Assembly: GCA_016715825.1 (NCBI GenBank) | Contig: JADJXO010000001.1 | Location: 1,193,280 to 1,257,279, forward strand | DNA: 64,000 bases | From: Nitrospira sp. | Lineage (GTDB): Bacteria > Nitrospirota > Nitrospiria > Nitrospirales > Nitrospiraceae | Direction: 5' to 3' | Shown here: piece after piece, positions 25,201 to 33,273 of the stretch | Numbering within the stretch: position 1 is the first letter of the stretch | Layout: every line of letters starts with the position of its first letter | Translations under genes and position numbers: made by a program | The notes under the pieces: model-generated | Told to the model about the DNA's origin: nothing | Seen by the model: only the letters and a program-made list of their open reading frames with translations | The model's database searches: none

Positions 25201-25995
25201 GTGCGAGAGTTCTTCGATCAGCGGGCGCATTTCCTTTGGCCCAAGCGCGCAATTCATTCCCACGCTGAGCAACGGCACATGGGAGATGGAATTCCAGAAA
25301 GCTTCGACGGTTTGCCCTGTCACACCACGATTGCTCCCGGCTTGGATGAACGTCACCGATGCCATGATCGGCACCTGGCGCGCACCGGAGGCGAAGGCCT
25401 GCTGGATCGCAAAGAACGCAGCCTTCGCGTTCAACGTGTCAAAGATCGTCTCGACGAGCAGCAAGTCAACGCCGCCGTCAAGCAGCCCCCGAATCTGCTC
25501 ACCGTAGGCTTTCACCAACTCGTCATAGGTTGTCCCGCGAGCAGCCGGACTGTTCACATCGGTGGAAATCGACGATGTCTTTGTGGTCGGACCGATCGCC
25601 CCGGCGACAAAACAACGCCGTTCCGGCTGCGCTCGTTGTACGGCCTCGACCGCCCGCTTGGCACACTCCGCTCCGGCTTTGGAAAGTTCGTACCCCAGAT
25701 TCTCCATCCCGTAGTCCGCCAGGGAAATGGCTTGGGCATTGAACGTATTGGTTTCAACGATGTCGGCACCCGCTTCCAAGTACTGCCGGTGAATCTCTTC
25801 GATGATGGCAGGTTGGGTCAGATTGAGCAGGTCATTGTGCCCCTTTACATCCTTCTTCCAATCTTTGAATCGCTCTCCCCTGAACCCTGCCTCATCCAGC
25901 TTCCGCTGCTGAATCATCGTCCCCATCGCCCCATCTAGAATGAGAATTCGGTCTTGCAACAGAGCCTCGATGGACACTTTGTGCTGTATGGCCAT
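22300..25995 (-). CDS. metH: Cobalamin-dependent methionine synthase
   Basis: 1231 residues from ATG 25995. The frame extends 54 codons further upstream, but MAIQHKVSIEALL is the usual family start. Domains in order: homocysteine-binding barrel with ILDGAMGTMIQ and the zinc Cys pair in VGGCCGTTPAHI; pterin-binding domain (SNFLNIGERTNVTGS, VIDVNMDEGML); cobalamin cap and Rossmann domain with the B12-ligand motif DVHDIGKN; C-terminal reactivation domain (RGIRPAPGYPACPDH). It transfers the methyl group of methyltetrahydrofolate to homocysteine. The gene is intact over 3.7 kb, unlike the neighbouring hao. No cobalamin riboswitch is visible in the short upstream gap. Confidence 0.97.
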   Translation of the reverse strand: MAIQHKVSIEALLQDRILILDGAMGTMIQQRKLDEAGFRGERFKDWKKDVKGHNDLLNLTQPAIIEEIHRQYLEAGADIVETNTFNAQAISLADYGMENLGYELSKAGAECAKRAVEAVQRAQPERRCFVAGAIGPTTKTSSISTDVNSPAARGTTYDELVKAYGEQIRGLLDGGVDLLLVETIFDTLNAKAAFFAIQQAFASGARQVPIMASVTFIQAGSNRGVTGQTVEAFWNSISHVPLLSVGMNCALGPKEMRPLIEELSHIAPTHISAHPNAGLPNPLLPTGFPETPDTLAPQLREWAENGWLNIVGGCCGTTPAHIKKIADAVHGVKPHAISRVEPYTRLSGLEAVTIRPDSNFLNIGERTNVTGSPAFAKLVLSGDYETAVSVARQQVEGGAQVIDVNMDEGMLDSKAAMEKFLRLVASEPDICKVPIMVDSSRWEVLETGLKNIQGKAIVNSISLKEGERKFIEHATLVRRYGAAVIIMAFDEKGQADTLERRKEICARSYKILTEQVGFPSQDIIFDPNVLTVATGIEEHNNYAVDFIEATRWIKQHLPGAKVSGGISNVSFSFRGNNIVREAMHAAFLYHAIQAGLDMGIVNAGQLAVYEEIPKDLLELVEDVLLNRRPDATERLVSFAETVKAKGKVVAKDDEWRKATVAERLSHALVKGITDYIDQDTEEARQQYAKPLEVIEGPLMAGMNIVGDLFGSGKMFLPQVVKSARVMKKAVAYLMPFMEEEKKRTGNFQSQGKVLLATVKGDVHDIGKNIVGVVLGCNNYEVIDLGVMVPCEKILAAARENKADIIGLSGLITPSLDEMVHVAKEMTREGFDVPLLIGGATTSKAHTAVKIAPSYERGVVHVLDASRAVGVVGSLVSHTQRSGFVKQVRDDYERMRQAHQDRAAKPVLPLIQARANRCVSDWATIDLPTPARLGIQTISDQPLVELMPYIDWSPFFHTWELKGRYPAILNDSTVGPKAQELYDDARGVLDEIIQKRQVKAKGVYGFFSAASVGDDIELYQDPSRTTLLTTIHHLRQQSEKPAGQPNLSLADYVAPKESGRADYIGAFAVTAGIGIDELCARFDRDHDDYNSIMAKALADRLAEAFAEYLHARVRSEWGYGRNEQLKNEDLIREKYRGIRPAPGYPACPDHTEKRLLFDLLSVEKNAGITLTDSFAMWPAASVSGFYFAHPEAKYFAVGKIGKDQVDDYARRKGMDLRTVERWLSPNLNYEPE

Positions 25996-26088
25996 GATTA
26001 CCTTGATGACAAAATTTAATACGTTACTCTCGCTCTGCTCGCGATCATACTGGAAGGCATTCCAAGCGAGCAAGCAGGAGCTCCATTC

Positions 26089-26118
26089 TTGACAGATATT
26101 TGGAGCGCTGGCTACGAT
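26089..26118 (+). promoter_or_regulatory. Sigma-70 promoter of the secreted hypothetical
   Basis: TTGACA (26089-26094) and TACGAT (26113-26118) are 18 bp apart. The predicted start near 26125 favours the ATG at 26151 as the start codon of the following gene. Confidence 0.6.
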
Positions 26119-26150
26119 GCCAGGCGATGTCGATCTTATCGAGCCTACGA

Positions 26151-26912
26151 ATGACACGACATATTCTTTTTCTCTCTATCGTAACCCTGACAACACCTCC
26201 CTCGCTGACTCTTGCCGAACCGTACTTTGAGGATGGGTTTCTAGGCCTTTCCCAGAAAGAACTCCACGATACACTCGGCATGCCACAGGCCGTGCGGGAT
26301 CGAAAATCCGCCTTGCGAGTCTTCACCTATTACCCGATCACAGATTGGTCGCATTACTTCAGCAACGTGGTCTCACCGGAGAACGGCGAAGATGTGTATA
26401 CCTTCACGCGCGACGGCATCGAGATCCGCTACTCGTTCAGCTACGCCGTTGACCCGAATGATCACAACGAGAATCGCCCGTTGATCGTTCGACTCGTGGA
26501 TATCGAGTTTGCGCCGCCCGTTCCGCTCCATCGCATCCCGGCCGTAGTTCCCGAGTTTCATCCTTCACCGGACCCCAGCTCCCCGGCGTTTCGATCCAAT
26601 ATCTGGTTGCTCTTGTTCAAAGGAACGCCTTCATCAGCGGCTCGGTTCATCGTGAGAGAGAACACAAAGGAGCGACTGGATTGGACGCTCTGCTTCCAAT
26701 TCTTCTCACTGCAGGGACTACCTGATCGCCTAACGACCAGGGCCTTGATCGATCGAATGGAAATCAGCACGCAGAGCTTGCAGCTGGTGACCCTTCGCCA
26801 GCGCCATACGCATGAGCCAATCTCCAATCCCTACGCTCACCCGATAGGCCTAGACTCGGTTCCACCCAAGCCATGGCCCAAACCAATCCCGGTTCCTCAA
26901 TACGAGGAGTAG
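26151..26912 (+). CDS. Secreted hypothetical protein
   Basis: 253 residues from ATG 26151. Earlier starts at 26100 and 26127 would lie before or at the predicted transcription start. An N-terminal signal peptide (MTRHILFLSIVTLTTPPSLT, cut after LAE) is followed by a mature part with a SmpA/OmlA-like opening (GLSQKELHDTLGMPQAVRDR), then mixed beta strands and a proline-rich end. I do not recognise a named family. It is divergent from metH and convergent with the next gene. Confidence 0.7.
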   Translation: MTRHILFLSIVTLTTPPSLTLAEPYFEDGFLGLSQKELHDTLGMPQAVRDRKSALRVFTYYPITDWSHYFSNVVSPENGEDVYTFTRDGIEIRYSFSYAVDPNDHNENRPLIVRLVDIEFAPPVPLHRIPAVVPEFHPSPDPSSPAFRSNIWLLLFKGTPSSAARFIVRENTKERLDWTLCFQFFSLQGLPDRLTTRALIDRMEISTQSLQLVTLRQRHTHEPISNPYAHPIGLDSVPPKPWPKPIPVPQYEE

Positions 26913-26937
26913 TCGACACGAAGAATGGAACGGAGGT

Positions 26938-27477
26938 TTACTGCGGCGGTTGTTGCAGCCGATCCTGTTGTGCTTGACCTGAAGCGACAGCCTTCTTCTT
27001 CAAGCTATCCATTGGTCCACCGTCGGTCGTATACAGCAGCACAGGCGTCCCGATTCCAAGCACAAGGAGCAAGCCTAGGGCCAGCAACCTGATCATAGGG
27101 CTGTTCTTGCTCAGATACATGATGACCAACAGAATGACTGCCGCAATGCCTGCGGAGTTGAGGATCGGCAATTCGCTCAAACTCGATTTATCCAACTTAC
27201 TTGGAAACTTCGGCATCTCCCACCCAAAAGCATTCGCTCCTTCCTGAAGCTTCTGCTGCATGGATTGACTCTTCGGATGTGCCTTTTCCACTGAACCCGG
27301 TTGTTCATGCGACTTCACTTTTGCCCGATATTTTTCAGGAATCGTCTCCGGCGAATCGGTAAATACCGGATTCCCCTGGTCATCGATGTAGGAGTAGATG
27401 GTCGTCGCCAGAACTTCCACGGTGGTGCTCATTCCAAGCACAAGACAAAGGCCGATCGGAAGGAGACGGTGTCGCAT
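26938..27477 (-). CDS. DUF4124-type envelope protein with two membrane helices
   Basis: 179 residues from ATG 27477. In-frame codons run to 27564, but MRHRLLPIGLCLVLGMS is a good signal peptide. The DUF4124 pattern follows directly: IYSYIDDQGNPVFTDSPETIPEKY is the characteristic beta-hairpin segment (here cited in part). A linker of about 70 residues leads to two hydrophobic helices (AAVILLVIMYL and LLALGLLLVLGIG). DUF4124 proteins are small envelope proteins of unknown role. Confidence 0.7.
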   Translation of the reverse strand: MRHRLLPIGLCLVLGMSTTVEVLATTIYSYIDDQGNPVFTDSPETIPEKYRAKVKSHEQPGSVEKAHPKSQSMQQKLQEGANAFGWEMPKFPSKLDKSSLSELPILNSAGIAAVILLVIMYLSKNSPMIRLLALGLLLVLGIGTPVLLYTTDGGPMDSLKKKAVASGQAQQDRLQQPPQ

Positions 27478-27599
27478 AGTGGTCACGCTATCCATCATCG
27501 TGGTGGGTTGTGTCGTAAACTCATCAAGCAAGTATAGCGCCTGATTATACACGGTTGATTTCATTGGCTATTCTTGCCACTTCATTGACTCCAACTTCC

Positions 27600-27629
27600 T
27601 TGACTCATGGACAAGTCACTTGCTAGCAT
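27600..27629 (+). promoter_or_regulatory. Possible sigma-70 promoter
   Basis: TTGACT (27600-27605) and TAGCAT (27624-27629) are 18 bp apart, just ahead of the ATG at 27641. The resulting leader would be only a few bases long, so the true start may be elsewhere. Confidence 0.35.
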
Positions 27630-27640
27630 CGAAACTTCTT

Positions 27641-28081
27641 ATGGCTACCCAGTCCCAACCTATTTCGTTTGATCCCAACGCGGAAGAACCATCGTTCATT
27701 CGCCGTCGTCCGGTACGAATCATCATTTATACCGGGCTTGTGCTCTTTCTTCTCATGGCCGTGATTTGGCCAATGATCGTTCAGCTCGGCGACCCAAACT
27801 TTGAGAAGCATATTGCACAACATCGTGTCATGGTCGGCATGAGCAAAGAACAGGTCCTGGAATCCTGGGGCGGACCGCAGACGATCAACACGACCTTCAC
27901 GAAAGACGGAATTCGACAGGAAGAATGGATTTTCGAAGATTGGGAGAGTTCAGCGGTGGTCCGTCATCGCTATCTGTATCTCGAAGAAGGCATCTTGATG
28001 GGAGGATGGTACGAAGGAACCCGAGAGCGTCATTTTCGCGACTTACCAGCAGACAAGCCCCACCCCAGAATTCAACCGTAA
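27641..28081 (+). CDS. Single-span membrane protein with SmpA/OmlA-like tail
   Basis: 146 residues from ATG 27641. A TTG at 27620 would add seven residues. A cytoplasmic N-terminus of about 30 residues precedes one helix (IIIYTGLVLFLLMAVIWPMI). The outer part contains VGMSKEQVLESWGGPQTIN, the helix-turn pattern seen in SmpA/OmlA (BamE-like) domains, followed by a strand-rich end with EEWIFEDWE. A role in envelope assembly is possible but unproven. Confidence 0.7.
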   Translation: MATQSQPISFDPNAEEPSFIRRRPVRIIIYTGLVLFLLMAVIWPMIVQLGDPNFEKHIAQHRVMVGMSKEQVLESWGGPQTINTTFTKDGIRQEEWIFEDWESSAVVRHRYLYLEEGILMGGWYEGTRERHFRDLPADKPHPRIQP

Positions 28082-28195
28082 GCCTGCCTCGACCAGCATC
28101 TACTCACACGCATAGTTCATCCGCTGACTGAGTTGTCCCTCATCGATCGATTACACTTTACTCGCCATCAATTTCACTTTAGACTCACCATCACG

Positions 28196-28480
28196 TTACG
28201 GCGTCTCCGTGATTCGTACGCGCCGCTCCTGGCCTGGACCACCGGACACCGTCAGCACACGTTTCCATTCGCGGACTTGGTAGATGGCCCAGGCATTCGG
28301 CTGCCCCTTGAAAAACGCCATGGGATCCTCGCCGCTGGCAGTGAGGAAAATAGGCTCTGTAAATCCTTCTTCCAAGACATAGTCGAGCAAAGATTCTGTC
28401 GTAAACCCCGTCCCATGGAGAGTCACCTCAGCCAAGATGTTGAGGATTTCGTCAGGATCCTGAATGGTGATCGGATTCAT
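28196..28480 (-). CDS. Small hypothetical protein
   Basis: 94 residues, acidic N-terminal half (ITIQDPDEILNILAEVTL), no signal peptide or membrane span. It is divergent from the heme-oxygenase-like gene (gap 58 bp). No family is recognised. The frame is consistent with the codon use of its neighbours. Confidence 0.55.
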   Translation of the reverse strand: MNPITIQDPDEILNILAEVTLHGTGFTTESLLDYVLEEGFTEPIFLTASGEDPMAFFKGQPNAWAIYQVREWKRVLTVSGGPGQERRVRITETP

Positions 28481-28538
28481 CGGTTGTTCGAACCTCGGCT
28501 AAATTCTAACGAGGCGCGACAGGAGAAGGCAAGCCGCT

Positions 28539-29288
28539 ATGGCGACGCAGATCAAAAAATCCTCCTTCCGTGAATCCCTTCTCACCATCATGGACGGGAA
28601 GCATCATTGGGCATGGGAGTATTTTTCCTCAGGCCGGCTCAGCACAGCCCAGCTTAAGACTCACTTTCAACATGAGTACGCAGTCTACGTTCGGGACTTT
28701 CCTGTCTTTTTGTCACGAATCCTCGGGAAAAACCCTCCCCCATCAGTCCGGCATATGTTGGCCGAGAATATTTACGAGGAAGAGACCGGTGGACTCTCAT
28801 TGGGTACATCACATCCGGAACTCTTTCTCGCCATGATGGAAGGATTGGGATTCCGCCGTGCGGATTTTGAGCGTGATCGACTCCTGCCTGCGGCTCGAAC
28901 CTATCGAGCCTGGCTGGAGCAGATGTCACACCACCGTCATTGGGTGGTGGCAGCTGCCATATTCACGGTATTCGTTGAGGGGAGCGTCAAAGATCGTAAG
29001 GAGCTTCACGCTCCATCTCAGCGAAAAACGCCGCAGGACATTGAAGCCATCATCGCCGGTCATCCCTTGGTTCGGTATCACAAGGTGCCGCGAAGCCGAA
29101 TGGACCTGATTCGAGCTCACCAGCTGGTGGAAGCAGGCCATCGACATGATGCCTATGAGATGGTCGTAAACTACACCCCTCCGCCGCTGCGACCGTTGGT
29201 GCTGACGAGCGTCAAGAAAAGTCTGGTGCTCTGGTTGAACTACCGAGACGCGATCGCCAAGGCCTGCCGTATTCCCAGACCCTCATGA
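28539..29288 (+). CDS. Heme-oxygenase-like (PqqC/CADD/TenA-type) protein
   Basis: 249 residues, all-helical. The early part (DGKHHWAWEYFSSGRLSTAQ, HFQHEYAVYVRDFP) and the stretch NIYEEETGG match the helix and Glu/His ligand pattern of the PqqC, CADD and iron-containing redox enzyme group. HHRHWVVAAAIFTVFVEGSV supplies another Glu and His. Members with a di-metal site oxidise small molecules; CADD makes 4-aminobenzoate. The substrate here cannot be inferred. The stop overlaps the start of the FGE-like gene by four bases (ATGA), so the two are coupled. Confidence 0.75.
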   Translation: MATQIKKSSFRESLLTIMDGKHHWAWEYFSSGRLSTAQLKTHFQHEYAVYVRDFPVFLSRILGKNPPPSVRHMLAENIYEEETGGLSLGTSHPELFLAMMEGLGFRRADFERDRLLPAARTYRAWLEQMSHHRHWVVAAAIFTVFVEGSVKDRKELHAPSQRKTPQDIEAIIAGHPLVRYHKVPRSRMDLIRAHQLVEAGHRHDAYEMVVNYTPPPLRPLVLTSVKKSLVLWLNYRDAIAKACRIPRPS

Positions 29289-30172
29289 TCTGGTCCTCCC
29301 CCTATTTCTGCCTTCTGCTGCTCCTCAGCATCGGTCTGACGCCATCGGCGAGTGATGCCGAAACCTTCTCGGAGATGACGTTCATTCCTCCTGGAGAGTT
29401 TACGATGGGAACGCCGGAAGGAAGCGATGGCTTTCCTGACGAACATCCCGAACGGCGTGTCTATCTCGGCGGATACCTCATTGATCGCTTCGAAATCACC
29501 AACCACGCGTATGCCAAATTCGTGCAGACAACGGGGCATCGTTTTCCCGAGAATGTGAATCACACCGCGACGCTCTGGGCCCACAATCAGCCTCTACCAA
29601 GTATTGAACAGCATCCGGTGGTCAATGTCAGTTGGACCGATGCCGACACCTATTGTCGCTGGGTGGGAAAGCGTCTCCCAACAGAAGCCGAGTGGGAAAA
29701 AGCTGCGCGGGGAACCGATGGCCGGCGGTACCCCTGGGGAAACGAGTGGGACTTTACCATGGCCAATAGCGCGAGCTACTGGGCACAACGAACGATTGAC
29801 TTCGCCAGCGGAGCTGACTGGGAGGCATTCTGGGTCAAGGGAGACGGCGCTCGCTTGGCCAAAGATCACGGTATACAAGGAGAAGTCTTAACGATGCCGG
29901 TCGGCAGTTTCCCGGAATCGGTAAGTCCATATGGGCTGTTCGACATGGCAGGGAATGCCGCAGAATGGGTGCAAGACTGGTACGACCCCAACTACTATCG
30001 AAACGCGCCTCTCAGTGATCCACCCGGTCCGGACCGAGGTGCTATCAAGGCTATGCGCGGCGGATCGTGGTTGAAACCCGCCGCCAGTCTCCGTGCGAGT
30101 GATCGCGATTGGGGAACGATGGACAGCCGACCCAGCGGCACCGGGTTTCGATGCGCAAAGGACGCTTGGTAA
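29285..30172 (+). CDS. Exported formylglycine-generating-enzyme (SUMF1)-like protein
   Basis: 295 residues. A signal peptide (MIWSSPYFCLLLLLSIGLTP, cut near SDA) precedes the FGE-sulfatase fold: MTFIPPGEFTMGTPEGSDGF, PVVNVSWTDADTYCRWVGKR, LPTEAEWEKAARGTDGRRYP, YGLFDMAGNAAEWVQDWYDP, MRGGSW and GTGFRCA. Many exported members are not sulfatase activators, and no sulfatase gene is near. It is translationally coupled to the heme-oxygenase-like gene, which suggests that both act on one pathway. Confidence 0.88.
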   Translation: MIWSSPYFCLLLLLSIGLTPSASDAETFSEMTFIPPGEFTMGTPEGSDGFPDEHPERRVYLGGYLIDRFEITNHAYAKFVQTTGHRFPENVNHTATLWAHNQPLPSIEQHPVVNVSWTDADTYCRWVGKRLPTEAEWEKAARGTDGRRYPWGNEWDFTMANSASYWAQRTIDFASGADWEAFWVKGDGARLAKDHGIQGEVLTMPVGSFPESVSPYGLFDMAGNAAEWVQDWYDPNYYRNAPLSDPPGPDRGAIKAMRGGSWLKPAASLRASDRDWGTMDSRPSGTGFRCAKDAW

Positions 30173-30246
30173 TCACCTTGTGGGCAATTCGCCCTCTCAA
30201 TAACCTCACCACATACCTGCCGTTGGATAAATGGGGGTTGTGAGGA

Positions 30247-30963
30247 TCAGGATCTTGGTGAATCTCTCACCACCACTTCGACCTGCTCAAGCCTCACCAC
30301 CGGCATGATGAGTCCAACTCCTTCCTTGTCATGGGAGAAGTCATAGATGATCGACTCGCCCGGAATCAGCTTCCCAGCCATCACGACGAACACGTGCACT
30401 TTTTCATGTTTGGAGAGACTCCTTTTGATACGATCAGCTAGAATCTTGTCCGGCCTCACTCGCAGGTCGTTTGGAAACTCTTCAGGTTTGAATCGAACCA
30501 GACCCCAACTGGTCGAGTTAAACTCCGGCCCAATTGCCACCCCGTACGCCTGCGTTTCAGGATCGAATCGCGACAACTCTCCCGACCACACGAATGCCAC
30601 GCGCCTCACGAGTGCCGGATTCCCCTCGCGCAACGCATCCCGCTCTCGATTCAGCTTGAAGAGTCGTTCATCATGGCCTGGGTCATTGTGCCCCTGACCG
30701 TAGACTGTTGCCCAATCGGGTGGTACTCGATCCAGATCGGCAAGGAAGGTTTCGATGGCGTTCCGCCCGATCAGAATCTGCACGTCGGAAGGGAATATCG
30801 AATGAAGGTGCGTCGGGAGAATGGCTCTCAGTGAACGAACCGCTGACGCATCCTCCGCTTGGACAGTGACGGGCAACAAGGGAACCAGGCCAAACTGGCA
30901 CAGGAGCGACAGGATAGCTGCGAGAGACCTACTCGCCAGAGACACGAACCACCGCTCGATCAT
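30247..30963 (-). CDS. Secreted hypothetical protein
   Basis: 238 residues with a signal peptide (up to VTVQAEDA). The mature part is mixed alpha/beta with VYGQGHNDPGHDERLFKLNR in the middle and a strand-rich end. No family is recognised. It overlaps the preceding gene (30929-31267) by 35 bp, so they are probably co-transcribed. Confidence 0.65.
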   Translation of the reverse strand: MIERWFVSLASRSLAAILSLLCQFGLVPLLPVTVQAEDASAVRSLRAILPTHLHSIFPSDVQILIGRNAIETFLADLDRVPPDWATVYGQGHNDPGHDERLFKLNRERDALREGNPALVRRVAFVWSGELSRFDPETQAYGVAIGPEFNSTSWGLVRFKPEEFPNDLRVRPDKILADRIKRSLSKHEKVHVFVVMAGKLIPGESIIYDFSHDKEGVGLIMPVVRLEQVEVVVRDSPRS

Positions 30964-31267
30964 AGGAAGCCTTCAACGAGGTCACTCCTGGATGGTCGTC
31001 CGTGAGCACACCGACCTCGATGAGTACCTCAAGCCGAGGGGCGGGGTTGAGTCGTCGAAGGTCCGACTGGGTGAGGCCTTCCGTGCTCAACGCGTTCTCG
31101 TAGGTTTCAAGCCACGATTCGGTCACCGCACGCAACCCTACATCCGTCGGTTTCATGCGTCCAAATCGCAGTTGCTGGAGCAGCTTGATAAGAGGGTCGG
31201 ATTGCATGATGGTTGAGATCGCGCCTTGCAGCGCCTGTTCGCTTGAGGTCGAAAAGCTATTTTGCAT
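30929..31267 (-). CDS. Small hypothetical protein
   Basis: 112 residues, helical, without signal peptide. It reads MQNSFSTSSEQALQGAISTI at the start and has an acidic Leu-rich middle. It overlaps the secreted hypothetical downstream by 35 bp. The long overlap leaves some doubt about the start of the second gene. No function is assigned. Confidence 0.6.
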   Translation of the reverse strand: MQNSFSTSSEQALQGAISTIMQSDPLIKLLQQLRFGRMKPTDVGLRAVTESWLETYENALSTEGLTQSDLRRLNPAPRLEVLIEVGVLTDDHPGVTSLKASYDRAVVRVSGE

Positions 31268-31317
31268 GTGTCATAGAGGAGAAAGTCAGAAGTTCAGGAC
31301 AATTTTATAGGACCCGA

Positions 31318-31437
31318 AGGCTGTTCAAAAAGATCGTCCAGCAAGGCCGCAGCGAGAGAACCGCCGAGGCGTAGGCTTCGGTACGTTGAGCCGCTGAGCG
31401 ATGCGAGAACGAAGCTGGCGAACTTTTTCAACAGCCT
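31318..31437. repeat. 120-bp MITE-like element with terminal inverted repeats
   Basis: AGGCTGTTCAAAAAG (31318-31332) and CTTTTTCAACAGCCT (31423-31437) are inverted copies with one mismatch. The interior (CAGCAAGGCCGCAGCGAG and GAGAACGAAGCTGGCG) is GC-rich and has no frame. I recall similar sequences being common in Nitrospira genomes, but this needs a search. It begins five bases past the fmdB stop codon and may act as its terminator. Confidence 0.6.
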
Positions 31438-31441
31438 GCTC

Positions 31442-31666
31442 TCAGTTCATCGAACAGGCACCCGGCCCACGTGGGTCCCCGCAGCTGCCACAGGCGCTTG
31501 GACTTCCAGACGGAGCCCAACTGGTCGTCGCTCCGACACCGAAGGCTGAAAACTGTTTATCGACTTTGGTCGTCTGACACTTGGGGCAGGCCGCTTCCCC
31601 CGAGCCTTGGAGCAGGAGCTCAAAACGATGATTGCATTCAGCGCACACATATTCGAAGATAGGCAT
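31442..31666 (-). CDS. FmdB-family zinc-ribbon protein
   Basis: 74 residues. The start MPIFEYVCAECNHRFE and the second knuckle AACPKCQTTK form the C-x2-C...C-x2-C ribbon of the FmdB/regulatory zinc-ribbon family. The tail is Gly/Ser/Cys-rich, with further Cys in ACGSCGDPRGPGAC as often seen in the family. FmdB proteins are presumed regulators. The gene stands alone next to a MITE-like repeat. Confidence 0.9.
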   Translation of the reverse strand: MPIFEYVCAECNHRFELLLQGSGEAACPKCQTTKVDKQFSAFGVGATTSWAPSGSPSACGSCGDPRGPGACSMN

Positions 31667-31745
31667 TGATGGTATCTCCTTGATTCATTCAGCGTCGGAT
31701 GCATTATAAGATCAGTGCCGCTTAATCGCAACGATAAGGACCCTT

Positions 31746-32018
31746 ATGTATCAAGAGGAAAAAACATTCGCGCTCCGCTTCACCCTCGAAGCGTCGTTCC
31801 CGGACGACTATGCGGGCGAGGACGATGAGCACAATTGGGTGCGCGAGTGGGAAGCCCGCATCAAACCTCAGGCGATAAAATCAGTCTTTGAGTCGCTGCG
31901 CCGGCAGGGAGGGTGGACTGCGCATGTGAGAAACCGAGGCGCGTCACCAAGGGACGAGATCGAGATTGTCTTGACGAGAGATTTTTCAAAACCCGTGCTC
32001 TTCCCGTTCGACAGATGA
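31746..32018 (+). CDS. Small hypothetical protein before hemW
   Basis: 90 residues, acidic, with a Trp-rich middle (EHNWVREWEARIKPQ) and a strand-rich end. GATAAGGA lies upstream of the ATG. Its stop overlaps the hemW start (ATGA), so the two are translationally coupled. No family is recognised. Confidence 0.7.
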   Translation: MYQEEKTFALRFTLEASFPDDYAGEDDEHNWVREWEARIKPQAIKSVFESLRRQGGWTAHVRNRGASPRDEIEIVLTRDFSKPVLFPFDR

Positions 32019-33142
32019 TCCCTTCAGAAGCCATCGGTTTGTACATCCATGTCCCCTTCTGTCGCCGCCGGTGCCACTTCTGCGCCTTTTACCTGGAGAT
32101 CGCTCAACCCAACCGGATCGCGCAGTTTCAGTCGGCCCTCCTTCAAGAGATTGCGCTCCACGCCCAACACGATGTGTTGAATGGCCGTCTCTTAGAAAGC
32201 ATATACTTTGGCGGTGGGACGCCGACATCCCTTCCGACTGAATACCTGACGACGCTGCTGAAACGGATTCGAGCGACGTGGCCGACGGGCCCGAGTGCGG
32301 AAATCACGCTCGAGGCGCACCCCTCTACTGTCAGCTTCGACGATCTCAGAGCTCTCGCCCAAGCTGGGTTTAATCGAATCAGCTTCGGAGCGGAATCCAT
32401 GAAAGACCAGGATTTCGCTTCTATTGGGCGATTTGGGCTGGTTCGAGACACCGCAACTGCCGTTCAGGAATCACGTCGTGCCGGGTTCCAAAACATCAAC
32501 CTCGATCTGATGTACGGACTGCCTGGCCAATCAGTACAGGATTGGATGCACACCGTGGAATCGCTACTGATGCTTCAGCCGACACATATCTCGTGTTACG
32601 CCCTGACCGTTGAAGAAAACACACGACTCGCTCAAGATATTGCTCAACAGATCGTCGTGCCTCCAGATGACGCACTTCAGAACGAGATGGAGTCCGTAAC
32701 GGAAGACATCCTTGCCAGCGCAGGATTTACGCACTATGAGATTTCGAATTACGCCAAACCTGGCTATTCCAGCCGCCACAATCTCCTGTATTGGACCGGC
32801 GGTGAGTATCTGGGACTCGGCCCAAGCGCACAGTCGTATCTCGCTGGGACCAGGTTCGGGAACATTGCGAACCTCGCATCCTATGTGGAAACGCTGAGCC
32901 GTGATCGTCTACCGATCGTTGACCAAACAACACTTTCGCCATCCGAGCGACAGCGAGATGCGCTGGTCTTCGGCCTACGCCTTCTCCGCGGGGTCCCTCG
33001 TGTGACCAGTCGAACCGCCGATCGAGATCTGCAGGTTGACACACTCCTGAACCAGGGTTTGCTCGCTTCAGATCACGACCGCCTGTGGCTGACTCCCTTG
33101 GGACGGCGATACGCTGATACGGTAGAGGGAGCGCTGTTTTGA
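32015..33142 (+). CDS. hemW: HemW-like radical SAM protein
   Basis: 375 residues from ATG 32015, which overlaps the preceding stop. IGLYIHVPFCRRRCHFCAFY carries the radical SAM C-x3-C-x2-C cluster motif. YFGGGTPTSLP, FNRISFGAESM and LDLMYGLPGQS are the usual HemW/HemN-like blocks. HYEISNYAKPGYSSRHNLLY follows. HemW proteins bind heme and act as heme chaperones. They were long annotated as oxygen-independent coproporphyrinogen oxidase. A heme-trafficking role suits a cytochrome-rich organism. Confidence 0.93.
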   Translation: MIPSEAIGLYIHVPFCRRRCHFCAFYLEIAQPNRIAQFQSALLQEIALHAQHDVLNGRLLESIYFGGGTPTSLPTEYLTTLLKRIRATWPTGPSAEITLEAHPSTVSFDDLRALAQAGFNRISFGAESMKDQDFASIGRFGLVRDTATAVQESRRAGFQNINLDLMYGLPGQSVQDWMHTVESLLMLQPTHISCYALTVEENTRLAQDIAQQIVVPPDDALQNEMESVTEDILASAGFTHYEISNYAKPGYSSRHNLLYWTGGEYLGLGPSAQSYLAGTRFGNIANLASYVETLSRDRLPIVDQTTLSPSERQRDALVFGLRLLRGVPRVTSRTADRDLQVDTLLNQGLLASDHDRLWLTPLGRRYADTVEGALF

Positions 33143-33273
33143 GTAGGATACACCGTCCGACATTGGACATCATGTAACACATCAGCACGCTCGACTTTCA
33201 CTGATCCAGTCATCGCCAGATTGACAAGACATGCGCAATCGGAGGAGACTACGCGTCGTCTCAGGGGGTTACA

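Noticed and set aside
25174..25938. 254-codon plus-strand frame inside metH
   Set aside because: Antisense to a clear methionine synthase domain. Its composition is rich in His and Arg, as expected for a shadow frame.
25996..26088. Cobalamin riboswitch before metH
   Set aside because: The space before the divergent promoter is too short, and no B12-box-like sequence is visible.
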